Below, piece by piece: positions 15,554 through 24,072 of a stretch of DNA of 64,000 bases; within the stretch, counting starts at the first letter, position 1, and the number at the start of each line of letters is the position of its first letter. The stretch comes from Comamonas sp. KCTC 72670 (GTDB lineage: Bacteria; Myxococcota; Myxococcia; Myxococcales; Myxococcaceae): NCBI GenBank assembly GCA_014656495.1, contig BNCN01000009.1, forward strand, positions 310,001 through 374,000, read 5' to 3'. The translations under genes were made by a program, and so were the position numbers. Under the pieces are notes generated by a model. That model saw only the letters and a program-made list of their open reading frames with translations. It did no database searches and was not told where the DNA came from.

Positions 15554-18238
15554 TCAGGGGCCCGGGAGCCGGAACTCCAGTTGTTCAGGAGGGCCCACCT
15601 GGGCGACGTCCACTGCGCGGCAGGAGACGGGAAGCTGGCTCGCACCGTCTTTCAAGCGCTGCGCCTGTGTCGGGTTGTCGAGATCGCCCCGGACCGGCAC
15701 TACGCAGAGCGTGTATGAACCGGCGGACAGCCGTGAGACGCTCACAGGCTGCGCATTCAGCAGAAGCTGAACTCGGGTCTGCCCTTCTCCACGTGAGGCC
15801 AGCGCGGTTTCGAGTTGTCCTAGGGTTGCGACTCGCAGGGCGCCGGTGCTCAGGTAGATTTGCCCGTTCATCAAGCGCTGCCCATCACGTTCGAGGACGT
15901 GGATGGTGAGCATCTGGCCGCCCAGGGGCACGTCGATATCGAATGAAGTGCCCTGCTCGCCGACCTTTGCGAGCAGGCGCTGTTGAAGCTGGCTCGTAGG
16001 CCCCTCCTGCAGCACCGCCGTCACGACGTACTCCCCCTTGGAGAGCCGATCGAAGTGGTATCGGCCATCCTCGCGTGTAACGACCATGAAGCGGCCGGTG
16101 CTGCTTCCGATGGGCGCGGCGACGACCGCTACATTGCCGAGGGGCTTCCCCTGGCTTCTCACGGTTCCTTCAAGGCCGGCCATGGGACGAAGCGTCAACT
16201 CCAAGGGGGCTGCCTGAGCCTCCACCGTTGTGACCACGGGAAGTGAGCGTCCGACATCCGGATGCTCGGCCATCACCGTCAGCGGCTCCTGCCCGCCTCC
16301 TTCGAGGTGGAAGCGGCCGCTGCTGTCGCTGCTTCCCCGAAGCGGGGCGGGCCCTGGCTGGCTTCCGCTGCCGAGCAGATGAGGGCCCGCGACGATCGAT
16401 GCGCCTGCAATAGGAGTCCCTTGGCCATCGCGGACGATGCCCGTGAGCCGTCGGCCGTCCGCAAGGTTGATGACGCCCAGGTCCTTGTCGTCGCCCGCGT
16501 TGATGGAGATGTCCTCCACCGTCTTCGGAGCGAGCCCCTGCGCGACAACCGTCAGGACGTGTTGGCCAGGGGGAACGGCCGCCAGCACGAACGTGCCCTG
16601 CGTGCCCTGCATCTCCACGGGGGGAGACATCGAGAGTGCGATTGAGAACCGCTCTGGCGCGGTTCCATCCGAGCGCACCACCCGTCCGCGCAGCGTCCCC
16701 GGTGATTGGAGTGTGAGCCGTACGTCTTCTTCGCCCACGCTCGCTACCACCCCCGTGGCGAGCCAGAAGGCGGATGCCTGCGATGAATGCGTGAGAGAGC
16801 CGCGCAGCCGGTATCGGCCCTGGGCAAGTCCCATCAGCCGGAAACGGCCGTGGCCGTCGCTGAGGTCGGACGCATAGCGCCCCGACCGTGACGTGGACAG
16901 CGCGCTGCGTTCGACCCTGTCCTCGGGAATGGCAACGACCTGCGCTCCCGCGAGAGGGCTGCCGTCTGCGTCGACGACCACACCCATGATTGTTCCTTCG
17001 ACGTCCAAGCGAAGGCGCACGTTCGCCAGGCCCGGCTCCAGATCTACGTCCAGGGGCATGGCGGAGGCGCGGTCGGTCCTGGCTTCCACGCGGAACTGGA
17101 CGCGGGGAAGACCGGTGATGCGGAAGCGGCCGGTGGCGTCCGCGAATGCCCCGTGGCTCGCGCTGCTGTCCACGCCAGGACCCGCGGGGCGCAGTTGCAC
17201 GCGCGCGAAGGGAGCGGGCGAACCGGCGCGGTCCACCACCTCGCCCTCGAGAACGGCGCCCGCTCGGAGCACGATGGAAACGGGGGCTGGAGGGCGTTGC
17301 CCCACCAGCGTCACTGGGGCGGAAAGTCCCGGCGCGAACAAGGCATGCTCCGCGGCGAATCGAAACGTGCCCATGGGCAATGCGTCGAGCGACCACTGTC
17401 CATCGGGGCCGGTGCGGGCCTCGCCCACGACGCCTGCTTCTCCTGGCAGGGCGGTGTTGACGTCCAGCGCACGTACGCTCGCGTCCGCGATCGCGTTTCC
17501 TTCTGCGTCTTCGACCCGGCCGTGCACCTGTGCGCCGGGATGGAGCAGGATCCGCACACGGGTTGGGCTGCTGGCGCTGGCGTCATGGAAGACGGTGGCG
17601 CGTCCAGTGGCGCGTCCGGTGGCCAGGGCCTGGATGAGATGCCGTCCCGAGGGGAGCCCCTGGAGCTGCGCCTTGCCATCCTTGTTTGTGTGCGTGCTGA
17701 CGTCTTCGTGCTGCTCCACCGTCAGGGTCGCGCCTTCGACAGGCCCCTGGCCGTCCGCGTCCAGGACCGACACCTCAATCGCGGCGGCCCCGCGGAGCAC
17801 GAGGATGACGGGCTCGGTCGTGGACGTCAGTCGTGCTTCCACGGGCTCCGCGACGAGCGCTCCATGGCGGGCATGCAGTGAATAGGTGCGGGGGAGAAGG
17901 TGCTCGAAGGTGAAGACGCCATTGGGCTCGGTGTGGACGATGCGGGGCGGAGTCGTGTTCAGCGTCACCCGGGCTCCCGCGACGGGGAGTTGGTCTGCAT
18001 CGATGACCTGTCCCTCCAGGCGGAGGGCTCCCACAGGCTCCTGGGGCTCCTGCCGCGGGAGAATGGGGTGGGGCGACGGCACGTGGGCAGGAGGCTCGCC
18101 GCGAGGCTGGTATGTCTGGGGGGCGCTGGCCTGATCATGGGAGGGCGGTGCGCCGACGTGTTCGTCCGCGGTACCCAGCACGAGCCCTGCAATCGCCGCG
18201 GCAATGACCGCGATGAGGGTGACCAGCTTGCGGTTCAT
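15554..18238 (-). CDS. Large exported protein of carboxypeptidase-regulatory-like repeats
   Basis: An 894-residue exported protein. One N-terminal hydrophobic helix (LVTLIAVIAAAIAGLVLG) acts as signal anchor or signal peptide, followed by a Pro/His/Gln-rich linker (25-70). About eight tandem ~80-100 residue beta-sandwich repeats of the CarboxypepD_reg (CNA-B-like) type follow, each opening like LEGEVVDRAGSPAPFARV and closing like GRFRITGLPRVQFRVEA. No peptidase motif is present, so it is probably a structural or adhesive surface protein. It lies 42 bases after the ABC permease gene and may be the last gene of the SDP-like cluster. Its role there is unknown. Confidence 0.8.
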   Translation of the reverse strand: MNRKLVTLIAVIAAAIAGLVLGTADEHVGAPPSHDQASAPQTYQPRGEPPAHVPSPHPILPRQEPQEPVGALRLEGQVIDADQLPVAGARVTLNTTPPRIVHTEPNGVFTFEHLLPRTYSLHARHGALVAEPVEARLTSTTEPVILVLRGAAAIEVSVLDADGQGPVEGATLTVEQHEDVSTHTNKDGKAQLQGLPSGRHLIQALATGRATGRATVFHDASASSPTRVRILLHPGAQVHGRVEDAEGNAIADASVRALDVNTALPGEAGVVGEARTGPDGQWSLDALPMGTFRFAAEHALFAPGLSAPVTLVGQRPPAPVSIVLRAGAVLEGEVVDRAGSPAPFARVQLRPAGPGVDSSASHGAFADATGRFRITGLPRVQFRVEARTDRASAMPLDVDLEPGLANVRLRLDVEGTIMGVVVDADGSPLAGAQVVAIPEDRVERSALSTSRSGRYASDLSDGHGRFRLMGLAQGRYRLRGSLTHSSQASAFWLATGVVASVGEEDVRLTLQSPGTLRGRVVRSDGTAPERFSIALSMSPPVEMQGTQGTFVLAAVPPGQHVLTVVAQGLAPKTVEDISINAGDDKDLGVINLADGRRLTGIVRDGQGTPIAGASIVAGPHLLGSGSQPGPAPLRGSSDSSGRFHLEGGGQEPLTVMAEHPDVGRSLPVVTTVEAQAAPLELTLRPMAGLEGTVRSQGKPLGNVAVVAAPIGSSTGRFMVVTREDGRYHFDRLSKGEYVVTAVLQEGPTSQLQQRLLAKVGEQGTSFDIDVPLGGQMLTIHVLERDGQRLMNGQIYLSTGALRVATLGQLETALASRGEGQTRVQLLLNAQPVSVSRLSAGSYTLCVVPVRGDLDNPTQAQRLKDGASQLPVSCRAVDVAQVGPPEQLEFRLPGP

Positions 18239-18280
18239 CTCACTCCCCGAGGTTTGAAACGGGCGCCAATCGGCCTGGCG

Positions 18281-19450
18281 TCACCTGCCCCAATGCAGGG
18301 ATGCCGTGAGGGCCGCGGTGAGCAACGCCAGTTGCGCTGCCACGCGGACCGTCCGGTGCGCGGTGAAATACGTGAAGGGGATCAATGCGCTGGCCCCCAT
18401 GACACTGAGGAGCCAGGCCTTGCGCTCCCAGCCCACCAGCATGCAGAGCACGGCTCCGGGCACGAGTGCCGCGGTGCCCCACTGGAGCAACATTCGTGTC
18501 CGGAGAAGAAGACCGCGAGGGGCCAGCCGCAGCCGGTCCGGTGTCATCAGTTCCGGTTCGAGCAGGCGGTCCAACACCATGGCCACGCATTGGACTGCCA
18601 GCAGAGCGCAAAGCACGGTTCGGAGCTCGGGCCGCTCGAGTGCAACCGCCATCACGGGAGCAAGTCCCAGGATGGCGAGCATCCACGGTGAGCGAAGCGC
18701 GAGCCGGCCCCAGCCGGGGCACCCCCACGCGGGTTCGGGCGCGGTGCGCGGCGTCTGGGTTCCTTGAAGGACCTCGATGAATCCTTGGAGAGCGCGCTCC
18801 CAGAGTCCAGGCAGGAGCAGGGGCGTCAACGCAAGGAACAACACAAGGGCGGCCGTCCCCAGTTCCCGCCGGACCAGCGCGCCGAAGGCCATCATCGACA
18901 GGAATGCCAACCAGCCGGAGCCCGCCGCCAGCACGCGGGCGCCTCGTTCGCGGCCGAAGCGCCGGCCGATGACGGTCGCGCAGGCGACGGCCGCCAGCAC
19001 CGCCCACCCCAGCGCACAGATGCCCGCGATGAGCATGCTGGCGGCAACGAGCGGCGCCCGGCGCGCGGCCAGCAACGCGAAGGGGAGCCCGATGAGCGTC
19101 ACGGGGCAGAGCGCCGCGAACACCGTGGGGGCCAGGGCGATTTTCAGTGCAGCGCCAGGGGGCTGCGGCGACAGGGACAGCAATCCAAGGGCTTCGGGGC
19201 GGCCGAGCAGCCGGGACAGGGCCAGGCCCGCCGCGCCTGTCGCCAACATCAGATTGAACCCTACGAAGCCGCCGACCACCCCAATCTCCAGTGGGCGCGG
19301 AGAGGGAGGCGCAAGGAAGAGAGTAAACACGAACAGCCAGGCTTCGAGACCGAGAATGAAGGCGACCAACATCCTCCTGGCCCAGCGCCAGGGCAGAAGC
19401 TGACGGAAGGCGTGGCGGGTCTCCCACGCGGCCGCGACAACCCTGCTCAA
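18281..19450 (-). CDS. ABC transporter permease of the SDP-like cluster
   Basis: A 389-residue polytopic inner-membrane protein with roughly ten hydrophobic helices (for example MLVAFILGLEAWLFVFTLFL, IEIGVVGGFVGFNLML-type stretches and LRTVLCALLAVQCVAMVL). It has no recognisable enzymatic motif. The start is TTG 19450, which overlaps the ATPase stop as TTGA and has AGGAG eight bases upstream; longer readings would run through the ATPase gene. With the ATPase it forms an exporter that in this context could export a peptide or protect the producer from it. Substrate assignment is by neighbourhood only. Confidence 0.8.
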   Translation of the reverse strand: MSRVVAAAWETRHAFRQLLPWRWARRMLVAFILGLEAWLFVFTLFLAPPSPRPLEIGVVGGFVGFNLMLATGAAGLALSRLLGRPEALGLLSLSPQPPGAALKIALAPTVFAALCPVTLIGLPFALLAARRAPLVAASMLIAGICALGWAVLAAVACATVIGRRFGRERGARVLAAGSGWLAFLSMMAFGALVRRELGTAALVLFLALTPLLLPGLWERALQGFIEVLQGTQTPRTAPEPAWGCPGWGRLALRSPWMLAILGLAPVMAVALERPELRTVLCALLAVQCVAMVLDRLLEPELMTPDRLRLAPRGLLLRTRMLLQWGTAALVPGAVLCMLVGWERKAWLLSVMGASALIPFTYFTAHRTVRVAAQLALLTAALTASLHWGR

Positions 19451-20202
19451 GCGCTCTGCTCCTGCTCTTGGCGTGTGTGCTGCGCCTGCGGTCCGCAGGT
19501 GGCCTGGAAGATTTCCGCCGAGCCGCCCCTTCGCGCCACCTCCGCTCGGTCGAGGACCTCCGCCAGTCCTCCGCGGTGAAGGATGGCGAGGCGGTCCGAG
19601 AGGGCATCGAGCGCTTCGGGTTGGTGGCTGCTGAGGAGAATGCAGTCGCCCGCGTCGGCGCGACGACGCAGCAGGTTTCGGAGCCAGAGGGTCGCGCTCA
19701 TGTCGAGCCCGTTGAAGGGCTCGTCCAGGACCAGGACGGAAGGCTGATGGAGCAGCGCGCACGCGAGTGAGAGCTTCTGCCGCATTCCGCGAGAGAAGCC
19801 CTCCACCCAGGCGTTGCGCTCCTCCCAGAGGCCCGTTTCTCGAAGCAGGGACTCACTTCGGTCACGGGCTTCCGCGCCAGGGACGCCCCACAGTACCGCG
19901 AACTGGTTGAGGTTCTCCTGGGCGCTCATGCGCGGGTAGAGCAAGGGCTCATCCGGAACGAATCCGAGACGGCGGTTGGCTTCTCGCCGGTCCACCGCCA
20001 CGTTGAACCCCGCGACGCGGATGCTCCCCGTCCGGGGCTTGAGCAGGCCGGCGATGAGTCGGAAGAGCGTGGTCTTCCCTGCGCCATTGACGCCGAGCAG
20101 ACCCAGGACTTCTCCAGGGCGTGCCGCGATGGACAGGTTGCTCAGGACATCGGGCCCTTTCCCGTGGCGGAAGCCCAGGTCTGTCACTTCCACTCCAGGC
20201 AT
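19447..20202 (-). CDS. ABC transporter ATP-binding protein of the SDP-like cluster
   Basis: A 251-residue ABC ATPase of the CcmA/ABC-2 exporter class. Walker A is GVNGAGKTT, the Q-loop region reads RLGFVPDEPLLYPRM, the signature is the variant FSRGMRQKL, Walker B is VLVLDEPFNGLD and the switch His is LLSSHQPEALDA. The variant Ser-Arg-Gly-Met signature is common in drug and bacteriocin-immunity exporters. Its ATG abuts the HTTM gene stop with no gap, and its stop overlaps the permease TTG start, so the four genes from the SdpA-like protein onward are translationally coupled. It may act as exporter or immunity pump for the candidate peptide. Confidence 0.88.
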   Translation of the reverse strand: MPGVEVTDLGFRHGKGPDVLSNLSIAARPGEVLGLLGVNGAGKTTLFRLIAGLLKPRTGSIRVAGFNVAVDRREANRRLGFVPDEPLLYPRMSAQENLNQFAVLWGVPGAEARDRSESLLRETGLWEERNAWVEGFSRGMRQKLSLACALLHQPSVLVLDEPFNGLDMSATLWLRNLLRRRADAGDCILLSSHQPEALDALSDRLAILHRGGLAEVLDRAEVARRGGSAEIFQATCGPQAQHTRQEQEQSA

Positions 20203-21246
20203 TCAGCGATCCTCTGTCCTCAATGGGGTGGTCTGGGAACTCATCACATCGGTGTGGGCCGGTGGCGTTGAGGTCATCCGTTGGCGTGACGCCAGGACAT
20301 CGTTGAAGCGTTGGCCCTGGCCCGAGAGTTGGACGAGCGCCTGCACCGGTCGCGAACGCCAGAGCGCATGGAGCCGTGGATTGATAGTGCGTTGGTGCCA
20401 GTCACTGAGCCAAGCGTATTCCTTGTCGGTGACGAGGAATAGCTCCAGACCGATCATGGCCACCGAGAAGCAGATCAGTCCCATGAGGGTGGCGATGCCC
20501 AGGTGCATGACGACGCCAAAGGCGAGCCAGAGCAGGCGCAGTCGCGTCAGAATCGCGATGGGGAACCAGAGCTGAAAGAAGAGCGTTCCATAGCTGGCGA
20601 GCGTGGTGAGGTATGGATTCTGGAAGGGCGCACGCATCGCGGGGTGAGAGAACCATTCCACCTGGCTGATGAGGTACATGGCGGTGCCATTGCTCCACTT
20701 GTCACCCGTGGCCTTGAGGAATCCGGAGGTGAGGTAGAGCACGCCAATCTGGAGCCCGATGGCGAGGATGGAGATGTTGTGCAGCCAGACTTCGAGCGAG
20801 CCACGGCGTGGCTGGCGGTCCGCAGGCAAGGCGAACAGCATGTACGTCAGCACCAGCCTCGCAACGTTGTCTCCTCCATCCCCCAGTTCTGGAAGGCGGG
20901 ATGCCAGCGCGAGCGAACTGAGCAGCGCGCCTGCTGTCGCGATGCGCGTTGACCATCCAAAGACGAGGCAGACGGAGGACACCCCCATGACAAGGACGAG
21001 CAGCAGCGGGCCCTGCTCCACGGTGAAGAGCCTGTCCGCGATGGGCGCCAGTCGGGGGTGAAGAAAGTCCAGGGTCGAGCCTGCTCCGATGCCGGTCGGC
21101 CCCCAGAGGTAGCTCGCGAATCGGCCCTCTGTGCTGGCCCGGAAGAGGAGCATGAGGCCAAGGCATACCTGGAGCGCCCTCAGCCCCTGCCGCTGATGCG
21201 GCTCGTTGGCCAGCCAGCCCCATCCCTTGTGGAGGAGGTGGTTCAT
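20203..21246 (-). CDS. HTTM-domain membrane protein (SdpB-like)
   Basis: A 347-residue polytopic membrane protein of the HTTM family (related to vitamin K-dependent gamma-carboxylase; SdpB of Bacillus is a member). It has about seven to eight membrane helices, with a long polar stretch including KWSNGTAMYLISQVEWFSHP and the family-like FFQLWFPIAIL and FGVVMHLGIATLMGL blocks. The last ~60 residues are a soluble tail. ATG 21246 overlaps the upstream DUF5819 stop (ATGA). In B. subtilis SdpA and SdpB together mature the SdpC pro-peptide into the SDP toxin. The same pairing here, next to a small secreted precursor, supports the same role. Confidence 0.82.
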   Translation of the reverse strand: MNHLLHKGWGWLANEPHQRQGLRALQVCLGLMLLFRASTEGRFASYLWGPTGIGAGSTLDFLHPRLAPIADRLFTVEQGPLLLVLVMGVSSVCLVFGWSTRIATAGALLSSLALASRLPELGDGGDNVARLVLTYMLFALPADRQPRRGSLEVWLHNISILAIGLQIGVLYLTSGFLKATGDKWSNGTAMYLISQVEWFSHPAMRAPFQNPYLTTLASYGTLFFQLWFPIAILTRLRLLWLAFGVVMHLGIATLMGLICFSVAMIGLELFLVTDKEYAWLSDWHQRTINPRLHALWRSRPVQALVQLSGQGQRFNDVLASRQRMTSTPPAHTDVMSSQTTPLRTEDR

Positions 21247-21947
21247 GTTCCCTCCGCAGCATAGATGCCGGGGAGGGCCACTTCTTCGTCGAGCTTGAAG
21301 ACCCCAAGCTCGAAGTCCTCTTCCTTCGGGTTCCCTCCATGCCGTTCGGACCAGGGCACTGCGTGGCGTTCGCGAAAGCGGAGCGCGACGGCGCCGAAGT
21401 CCTTTTCCGGAAAGGCCTCGCGGCAGAAAGCGGAGCCAATTTTGCGGAACATGCGCGCGGCCTGCTCGCGGCGTGGTTGTAGGGCGGTGTCCCTCACCTG
21501 GCACGCCGCTGCATCGCCTTTTCGGCATGCTTCATGGAAGGGATACAGGTCGGGTCCGCCGTGCAGGTACTGCCGCAGGGAGTTCTGCAGGGGGCGTACC
21601 AGGCGCTCATACGCGGAGAGCCGGTGCCGCTGGGCCTGGGCGAAATGCGCGGAGGACACATCCTCCCAGCCTTCCGATGGGAGGCCGTTGGATTCCGCGG
21701 AGGGAATCTCTTCTGTGGACAAGCATCGCACGAGGAGGGCCTGCGTGCTCTGGACAGGTGTCGGAGCGAACAGGCTCCAGTTCTGCGGAAAGTAGGTGCC
21801 GATGGTGAGGCTGGTCAGGAGGCCAAGCTCCATCTTCACCGGGTTGAGTGGGAACACGTAGAGCAGCGTCAACGCGAAGTGGATGACGAGCCCCGCGAGC
21901 GTCAGGACACGAAGCGCGTGTCCGAGATAGGCGAGTAACCGGCGCAT
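21243..21947 (-). CDS. DUF5819 / SdpA-like membrane-anchored protein
   Basis: A 234-residue protein (237 if GTG 21956 is used; neither start has a clear Shine-Dalgarno). One N-terminal membrane helix (about 10-33) is followed directly by TYFPQNWSLFAPTP, the F-x-QNW-x-LFAP-x-P signature of DUF5819, a family that pairs with HTTM proteins and is related to SdpA. A larger soluble part follows, with Cys residues and helices (YPFHEACRKGDAAACQVRD). It overlaps the HTTM gene by four bases. It would sit at the inner membrane with the C-terminal domain outside and cooperate with the HTTM protein in processing the upstream precursor. It is longer than B. subtilis SdpA. Confidence 0.78.
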   Translation of the reverse strand: MRRLLAYLGHALRVLTLAGLVIHFALTLLYVFPLNPVKMELGLLTSLTIGTYFPQNWSLFAPTPVQSTQALLVRCLSTEEIPSAESNGLPSEGWEDVSSAHFAQAQRHRLSAYERLVRPLQNSLRQYLHGGPDLYPFHEACRKGDAAACQVRDTALQPRREQAARMFRKIGSAFCREAFPEKDFGAVALRFRERHAVPWSERHGGNPKEEDFELGVFKLDEEVALPGIYAAEGT

Positions 21948-22026
21948 GGGAGACACGCTGAAGTAACGGAGGACCGGCTGGTCCGTTGTGCGGGCCAGCC
22001 GGTCCTGTGTTCCGTTGGAGTTCGGC

Positions 22027-22404
22027 TCAGTCGAGCGCGGTCACCGGAGCAATGGACGGCATCGGCTCGCCTTGGACGCCAATCATGTAATTCCAGGCCT
22101 GCGTGCCGGCGTAGTACGCGCCACCCGACACCGCACCCGCGACTCCGCCAACCGCCGCACCGCAGGCCGCGCCAACAGGCGAGCCCACCATTGCGGACGT
22201 CACTGCGCCGCCCGCTGCTCCGCCAGCGGCCCAGCCGACGACCTGGCCACCGAAGTCCGCCCATGTCCAGACCTCGTCACGACGCTGCTTGTTCGTGATG
22301 GCTGAAGCTTCCTTGGAGACCGTGGGATGCGCGCGCACGGTCGTAGAGGAGAACCCAAGCCCAACGACACCCACGACGGCCACCACCTTGATTGCAATGT
22401 TCAT
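22027..22404 (-). CDS. Candidate SDP/bacteriocin-like toxin precursor
   Basis: A 125-residue exported protein. The signal peptide (residues 1-25, IAIKVVAVVGVVGLGFSS, cleavage likely at VRA-HP) leads to a short charged segment (NKQRRDEVWTW). A 55-60 residue glycine-zipper hydrophobic region with GWAAGGAAGGAV, a GSP break and VGAACGAAVGGVAGAVSGG comes next, and an acidic tail closes the protein. Two amphiphilic Gly/Ala helices with GxxxG spacing are typical of membrane-permeabilising bacteriocins and the core of SdpC-type toxins. It has one Cys only, so no internal disulfide. ATG 22404 has GAGGGGG seven bases upstream. First gene of the cluster, 79 bases before the SdpA-like gene. Toxic activity is a prediction. 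Confidence 0.65.
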   Translation of the reverse strand: MNIAIKVVAVVGVVGLGFSSTTVRAHPTVSKEASAITNKQRRDEVWTWADFGGQVVGWAAGGAAGGAVTSAMVGSPVGAACGAAVGGVAGAVSGGAYYAGTQAWNYMIGVQGEPMPSIAPVTALD

Positions 22405-22798
22405 GCTGCTTCCCCCTCATCATCGGCTCCCCAATGAGCCGATGGAGACTGCTGTCGAATGGTCAGGGAAGAAGGCGCAGTCGTCCTGCTTGGCGCAGTC
22501 GAGCAACTTGCGATGTCCCCCCTCATGATGCCGATGCCACGTCAGCGGGCCGTGCTGGACGGGCAGATGCTGTTCGACGTGCACTCCCAGTACGTTCCTG
22601 CCGTTGGCATGTCAACAGGATGGCTTGCGGTGCGACAGCGTTTTCCCGCTGCAGAATCATTCGGCAGCGTGGCATGGACGGTGGAGTCCTGTAGGTCCTG
22701 AAAACCCGGTCGGGAAATGCGGGACTGAAAATTCGGGTGACAGTTCTCCGGGCAGGCGGTGTTTCCATGGCACGGCAACCGAGGGAGGCGTGAGACCG
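22405..22798. promoter_or_regulatory. Divergent intergenic region, SDP-like cluster / sigma operon
   Basis: 394 bases hold the promoters of two divergent operons. Apart from the 9-base hairpin near the toxin gene there are AT-richer stretches around 22640-22740 ahead of the sigma gene (CGTTTTCCCGCTGCAG; TGAAAACCCGGTCGGG; TGAAAATTCGGGTG). Those near-repeated GAAAA blocks could be ECF-type promoter elements. No extra gene is supported. Confidence 0.35.
22421..22444 (-). promoter_or_regulatory. 9-bp hairpin in the leader of the toxin precursor gene
   Basis: A perfect 9-base inverted repeat CATCGGCTC/GAGCCGATG with a 6-base loop ends 17 bases before the precursor ATG, immediately upstream of its Shine-Dalgarno. 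In the transcript it would fold next to, but not over, the ribosome site. It could be an mRNA-stability or regulatory hairpin, or an operator. Confidence 0.45.
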
Positions 22799-23284
22799 GT
22801 GTCAATCGATGTGGAGGCCTACTACCGGCGTTACGGCCCCCAGGTGCTCCGGCGCTGCCGCTTCCTCCTGCGTGACGAGGAGAAGGCCGTGGACGCCATG
22901 CATGACGTGTTCGTCCAGTTGCTTCGCTACCAGGGCGCGCTGAAGGACGCCGCGCCCTCCAGCCTGTTGCATCGCATCGCCACCACGGTGTGTCTCAACA
23001 AGCTGCGCGGCGCCAAGCGGCGCCCGGAGGACCGGGAGGACGAGCTGGTGCTGCAGATCGCCGCCGCGGAGGACACCGAGGCACGCACCGCCGCGCGGGG
23101 GCTGCTCGACCGGCTCTTCGGCCGGGTGCCCGCGTCCAGTCAGGACATCGCCGTGCTGCACCTGGTGGATGGGATGACACTGGAGGAGACGGCCCGCGAG
23201 GTGGGCCTGTCCGTGTCCGGCGTGCGCAAGCGTCTGCGCGCGTTGTCCGCAGTGTTGCAAGAGCTGGAGCTGGAGGCCGCATGA
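22799..23284 (+). CDS. ECF-type RNA polymerase sigma factor
   Basis: A 161-residue sigma-70 family protein of ECF size. Region 2 (about residues 7-75) reads YYRRYGPQVLRRCRFLL...AMHDVFVQLLRY, and region 4 (about 105-155) reads LHLVDGMTLEETAREVGLS followed by GVRKRLRAL. The start is GTG 22799 with GGGAGG about ten bases upstream; a second GTG at 22790 is too close to that site. It overlaps the next gene by four bases (ATGA), coupling it to a membrane protein that is the likely anti-sigma factor. Targets are unknown; the divergent SDP-like cluster is one possibility. Confidence 0.88.
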   Translation: MSIDVEAYYRRYGPQVLRRCRFLLRDEEKAVDAMHDVFVQLLRYQGALKDAAPSSLLHRIATTVCLNKLRGAKRRPEDREDELVLQIAAAEDTEARTAARGLLDRLFGRVPASSQDIAVLHLVDGMTLEETAREVGLSVSGVRKRLRALSAVLQELELEAA

Positions 23285-24072
23285 CATCCGCCCACCGCAC
23301 CCCGGATTGGCTGCTGGAACGAATCGCCCAGGGCGAGCTGCCGCCCGCGGAGCTGGCCGCCGCCCGTGCCCGGCTGGCCGAGGAGCCCGACGGCCTCGCC
23401 CGCCTCGCCGCGCTGGAGGCCGACACGCGCGCCACCCTGGAGCGGCTGCCGCCCGCGCGCGTGGCCCGCGAGGTGGAGGCCCGCGCGTCCCGCCTGGAGT
23501 CGCCGCGCCCTTTCTTCCGCCTGTCGCCCGCGTGGGGCCTGGTCCCGGCGCTCGCCGCGGCGGCCCTCTTCGTGGTGGTCCGGCCCGCAGGGCAGGTGGA
23601 CTCTGGCCTGGCACCCGGGGACACCCAGGACGTGACGCGCATCAAGGGGCTGGCGCCGCAGCTCGTCATCCACCGGCAGGCCGCCGCCCGTCCCGAGCGC
23701 CTCGCCGATGGCGCCGCCGCCGGGGCGGGTGACGTGGTGCAGGTCGCGTACGTGGCCGCGGGCCGCTCGCACGGTGTCATCGTCTCCGTGGACGGCAACG
23801 GCGCCGTCACCTTGCACGCGCCGGAGGAAGGCGACACCCAGGCCATGCCCCTGGCCCCGTCCGGAACGCAGGCGCTCTCCCGCGCTTACGAGCTGGACGC
23901 CGCCCCGCACTTCGAGCGCTTCATCTTCGTCGCGTCCGATGCGCCCTTCGAGGTGGCGCCGGTGCTGGCCGCCGCGCGCGCGCTGTCGGGAAAACCCGAC
24001 GCATCCTCGGCGCCGTTGTCATTGCCCGGGAACTTGACGCAGGTGTCCCTCACGCTGGAAAAGCATGAGTGA
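23281..24072 (+). CDS. Probable membrane anti-sigma factor
   Basis: A 263-residue single-pass membrane protein. The cytoplasmic N-terminus (1-80) is helical and begins DWLLERIAQGELPPAEL, resembling anti-sigma domains, but without a zinc-finger HxxxCxxC. The membrane helix is near 84-100 (WGLVPALAAAALFVVV). The outside domain (~110-260) includes IKGLAPQLVIHRQ, GDVVQVAYVA and VIVSVDGNGAVTLHAPE, similar to DUF4384-like periplasmic domains in myxobacterial anti-sigma factors. Translational coupling to the sigma gene supports the role; direct evidence for sigma binding is lacking. Confidence 0.75.
   Translation: MTSAHRTPDWLLERIAQGELPPAELAAARARLAEEPDGLARLAALEADTRATLERLPPARVAREVEARASRLESPRPFFRLSPAWGLVPALAAAALFVVVRPAGQVDSGLAPGDTQDVTRIKGLAPQLVIHRQAAARPERLADGAAAGAGDVVQVAYVAAGRSHGVIVSVDGNGAVTLHAPEEGDTQAMPLAPSGTQALSRAYELDAAPHFERFIFVASDAPFEVAPVLAAARALSGKPDASSAPLSLPGNLTQVSLTLEKHE

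Noticed and set aside
18240..19607. Alternative minus-strand frame over the ABC permease
   Set aside because: Arg/Pro-rich and without membrane helices. The other frame encodes a typical permease coupled to the ATPase.
22459..22701. Small plus-strand frames in the divergent region before the sigma gene
   Set aside because: No ribosome site or conserved feature, and they overlap likely promoter sequence.
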